From assembly GCF_005887615.1 (NCBI RefSeq), contig NZ_VANS01000001.1:1468023-1532022 (forward strand): a stretch of DNA of 64,000 bases, read 5' to 3'. The stretch's first letter is position 1, and each line of letters begins with the position of its first letter. Under the pieces are notes generated by a model, which ran no database searches, was not told the DNA's origin, and was given only the letters and a program-made list of their open reading frames with translations. Of the stretch, positions 62,967-64,000 are shown in pieces. A program made the translations under genes and the position numbers. Source of the DNA: Sulfitobacter sabulilitoris. GTDB taxonomy: Bacteria; Pseudomonadota; Alphaproteobacteria; Rhodobacterales; Rhodobacteraceae.

Positions 62967-63758
62967 ATGTCTGATCTGCTCAAGGGAAAACGCGGCCTGA
63001 TCATGGGGGTCGCGAACGACCGCTCCATCGCATGGGGCATTGCCAGGGCGATGGCCGGGGCGGGCGCCGAACTGGCCTTTACCTACCAGGGCGAAGCCTT
63101 CGGCAAACGCCTCGAGCCGCTGGCGGCCTCGATCGGGTCGGATTTCATGGTGGACGTCGATGTGACCGACGATGCCTCGCTCGATGCCGCCTTCGGGCAG
63201 TTGGGCGCGCGCTGGCCCACGATCGATTTCGTGGTGCATGCCATCGCCTTTTCCGACAAATCCGAACTGACGGGGCGGTTTCTCAACACCAGCCGCGCCA
63301 ATTTCAAGAATTCGATGGATATCAGCGCCTATTCCTTCATCGAGGTGGCGCGCCGCGCGCATCCCCTGATGGTCGAGAACGGCGGCACCCTGCTCACGCT
63401 CACCTACCAGGGCAGCAACCGCGTCGTGCCCAACTACAACGTCATGGGCGTGGCCAAAGCGGCCCTGGAAAGCGCCACGCGCTATCTGGCCAACGATCTG
63501 GGCCCCGAGGGCATCCGCGTCAACGCCATCTCTCCGGGTCCGATGAAGACACTGGCGGGGGCGGCCATCGGCGGTGCGCGCCGCACCTACAAGCACACCG
63601 ACATGAACGCACCCCTGCGCGCCAACGCCACGCTTGAGGCAGTCGGCGGCACGGCGGTCTATCTGGCATCCGACGCCGGCGCCTGCACCACGGGCGAGAT
63701 CATCCGCGTCGATGGCGGGTTCCACATCCTTGGAATGCCGCAGGCCGAAAACCTGTAG
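62967..63758 (+). CDS. fabI: Enoyl-ACP reductase (NADH)
   Basis: A 263-residue SDR-type reductase for the last step of fatty acid elongation. LIMGVANDRSIAWGIA binds NAD; Y-x6-K is in NYNVMGVAK, with another Tyr in LTYQGSNR. The C-terminus VDGGFHILGMP is typical. It closes the fabA-fabB-fabI operon. Confidence 0.95.
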   Translation: MSDLLKGKRGLIMGVANDRSIAWGIARAMAGAGAELAFTYQGEAFGKRLEPLAASIGSDFMVDVDVTDDASLDAAFGQLGARWPTIDFVVHAIAFSDKSELTGRFLNTSRANFKNSMDISAYSFIEVARRAHPLMVENGGTLLTLTYQGSNRVVPNYNVMGVAKAALESATRYLANDLGPEGIRVNAISPGPMKTLAGAAIGGARRTYKHTDMNAPLRANATLEAVGGTAVYLASDAGACTTGEIIRVDGGFHILGMPQAENL

Positions 63759-63807
63759 CATCGCAAGGCGGGGCCGCTGATCGGGCGGGCACGACCCCAC
63801 CCAAAAC

Positions 63808-63821
63808 TTGATCAAGATCAA
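63808..63821. promoter_or_regulatory. FNR/FnrL box
   Basis: TTGATCAAGATCAA matches the TTGAT-N4-ATCAA consensus perfectly. Its centre is about 90 bases before the ATG at 63906 and about 57 before the mini-frame at 63872, so low-oxygen activation of the downstream gene is expected. Confidence 0.8.
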
Positions 63822-63871
63822 CACCCCGCCGGCGAATGCAGCCAGACTGCGCGCAAGCGGGAGTGATACTC

Positions 63872-63913
63872 ATGCGATTTCTGACAAAATTCAACGGCGG
63901 CGGTCATGCGTGA
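63872..63913 (+). CDS. Possible 13-codon leader peptide
   Basis: A short frame, MRFLTKFNGGGHA, with GGGAG eight bases before the ATG. Its stop overlaps the next ATG (ATGCGTGA), which would couple the two. It may be a true leader peptide or chance; 13 codons are too few to judge coding bias. Confidence 0.3.
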   Translation: MRFLTKFNGGGHA

Positions 63914-64000
63914 CAAGCCAAACCTGGCGTCCCTGCCCGGATTGGCGTTCACCACCGACCGTGACGGCATCATCGTGGATATCGGCGCCGCGAACTGGAA
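63906..64000 (+). CDS. Uncharacterised protein, N-terminal fragment (runs off the right edge)
   Basis: Only 31 codons are visible: a start of MRDKPNLASLPGLAFTTDRD then GIIVDIGAANW. The TTDRDGIIVDIG segment resembles the first strands of a PAS domain. It is downstream of the FNR box and overlaps the mini-frame. The family cannot be set from this much sequence. Confidence 0.45.
   Translation, partial: MRDKPNLASLPGLAFTTDRDGIIVDIGAANW

Overview
The window reads as chromosomal DNA of a high-GC alphaproteobacterium, most likely Rhodobacterales (Roseobacter group). The evidence is a SAM/SAH-type riboswitch ahead of metK, an irr-fabA-fabB-fabI block, the order aroA-cmk-rpsA-ihfB-lapA-trpF-trpB, dense use of GGAG-type ribosome sites, and short palindromes built on a GGGATATTTG core. 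No species is named because no search could be run. There is no rRNA, CRISPR array, prophage or insertion sequence; one tRNA (Ser-GCU) is present.

Region 1 (1-20.9 kb) is a catabolic block. It starts with the edge of an acetoacetate-CoA ligase gene, a class-C-like serine hydrolase, an enoyl-CoA hydratase and a GST. A full branched-chain-amino-acid-type ABC importer follows (binding protein, LivH, LivM, LivG, LivF). Next, mostly on the minus strand, come two paired acyl-CoA dehydrogenases, two short-chain dehydrogenases, a thiolase, a nitronate-monooxygenase-like flavoprotein, a histidine phosphatase, an APH-like kinase and an IclR regulator. Two quinone-oxidoreductase-type enzymes, a second histidine phosphatase and a MaoC hydratase complete it. 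Together they look like import and beta-oxidation of an unidentified branched or hydroxylated acid. The kinase next to dehydrogenases recalls ACAD10/11 and levulinate (Lva) pathways, but that link is inference.

Region 2 (20.9-30.2 kb) is accessory. It holds a small cytochrome c, a large RTX-type secreted protein gene broken by one in-frame TAG, an AT-richer stretch without a clear gene, an MFS transporter, an SLC13/TrkA-C permease, tRNA-Ser, and a pair of related small exported proteins of unknown function.

Region 3 (30.2-46.7 kb) is mostly core: ychF, trpA, lldD, a small sulfotransferase-like gene, rplY, pth, a second serine hydrolase, DUF2237, trpB, an ABM-like gene, trpF, lapA-like, ihfB, rpsA, cmk, a small membrane protein, aroA and trmB. 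The trp genes are split: trpF and trpB lie together, while trpA is 6 kb away on the other strand.

Region 4 (46.8-64 kb) opens with a blue-light LOV-HWE histidine kinase behind a strong 5' hairpin and a DgcA/StcD-like flavin oxidoreductase. Then come riboswitch-controlled metK and a miaB-phoH-ybeY-corC-lnt envelope/RNA cluster, interrupted by two neighbouring envelope proteins that share an unnamed two-cysteine module. It ends with an uncharacterised gene, a phytanoyl-CoA dioxygenase-like gene, irr diverging from fabA-fabB-fabI, and a perfect FNR box ahead of a truncated gene at the right edge.
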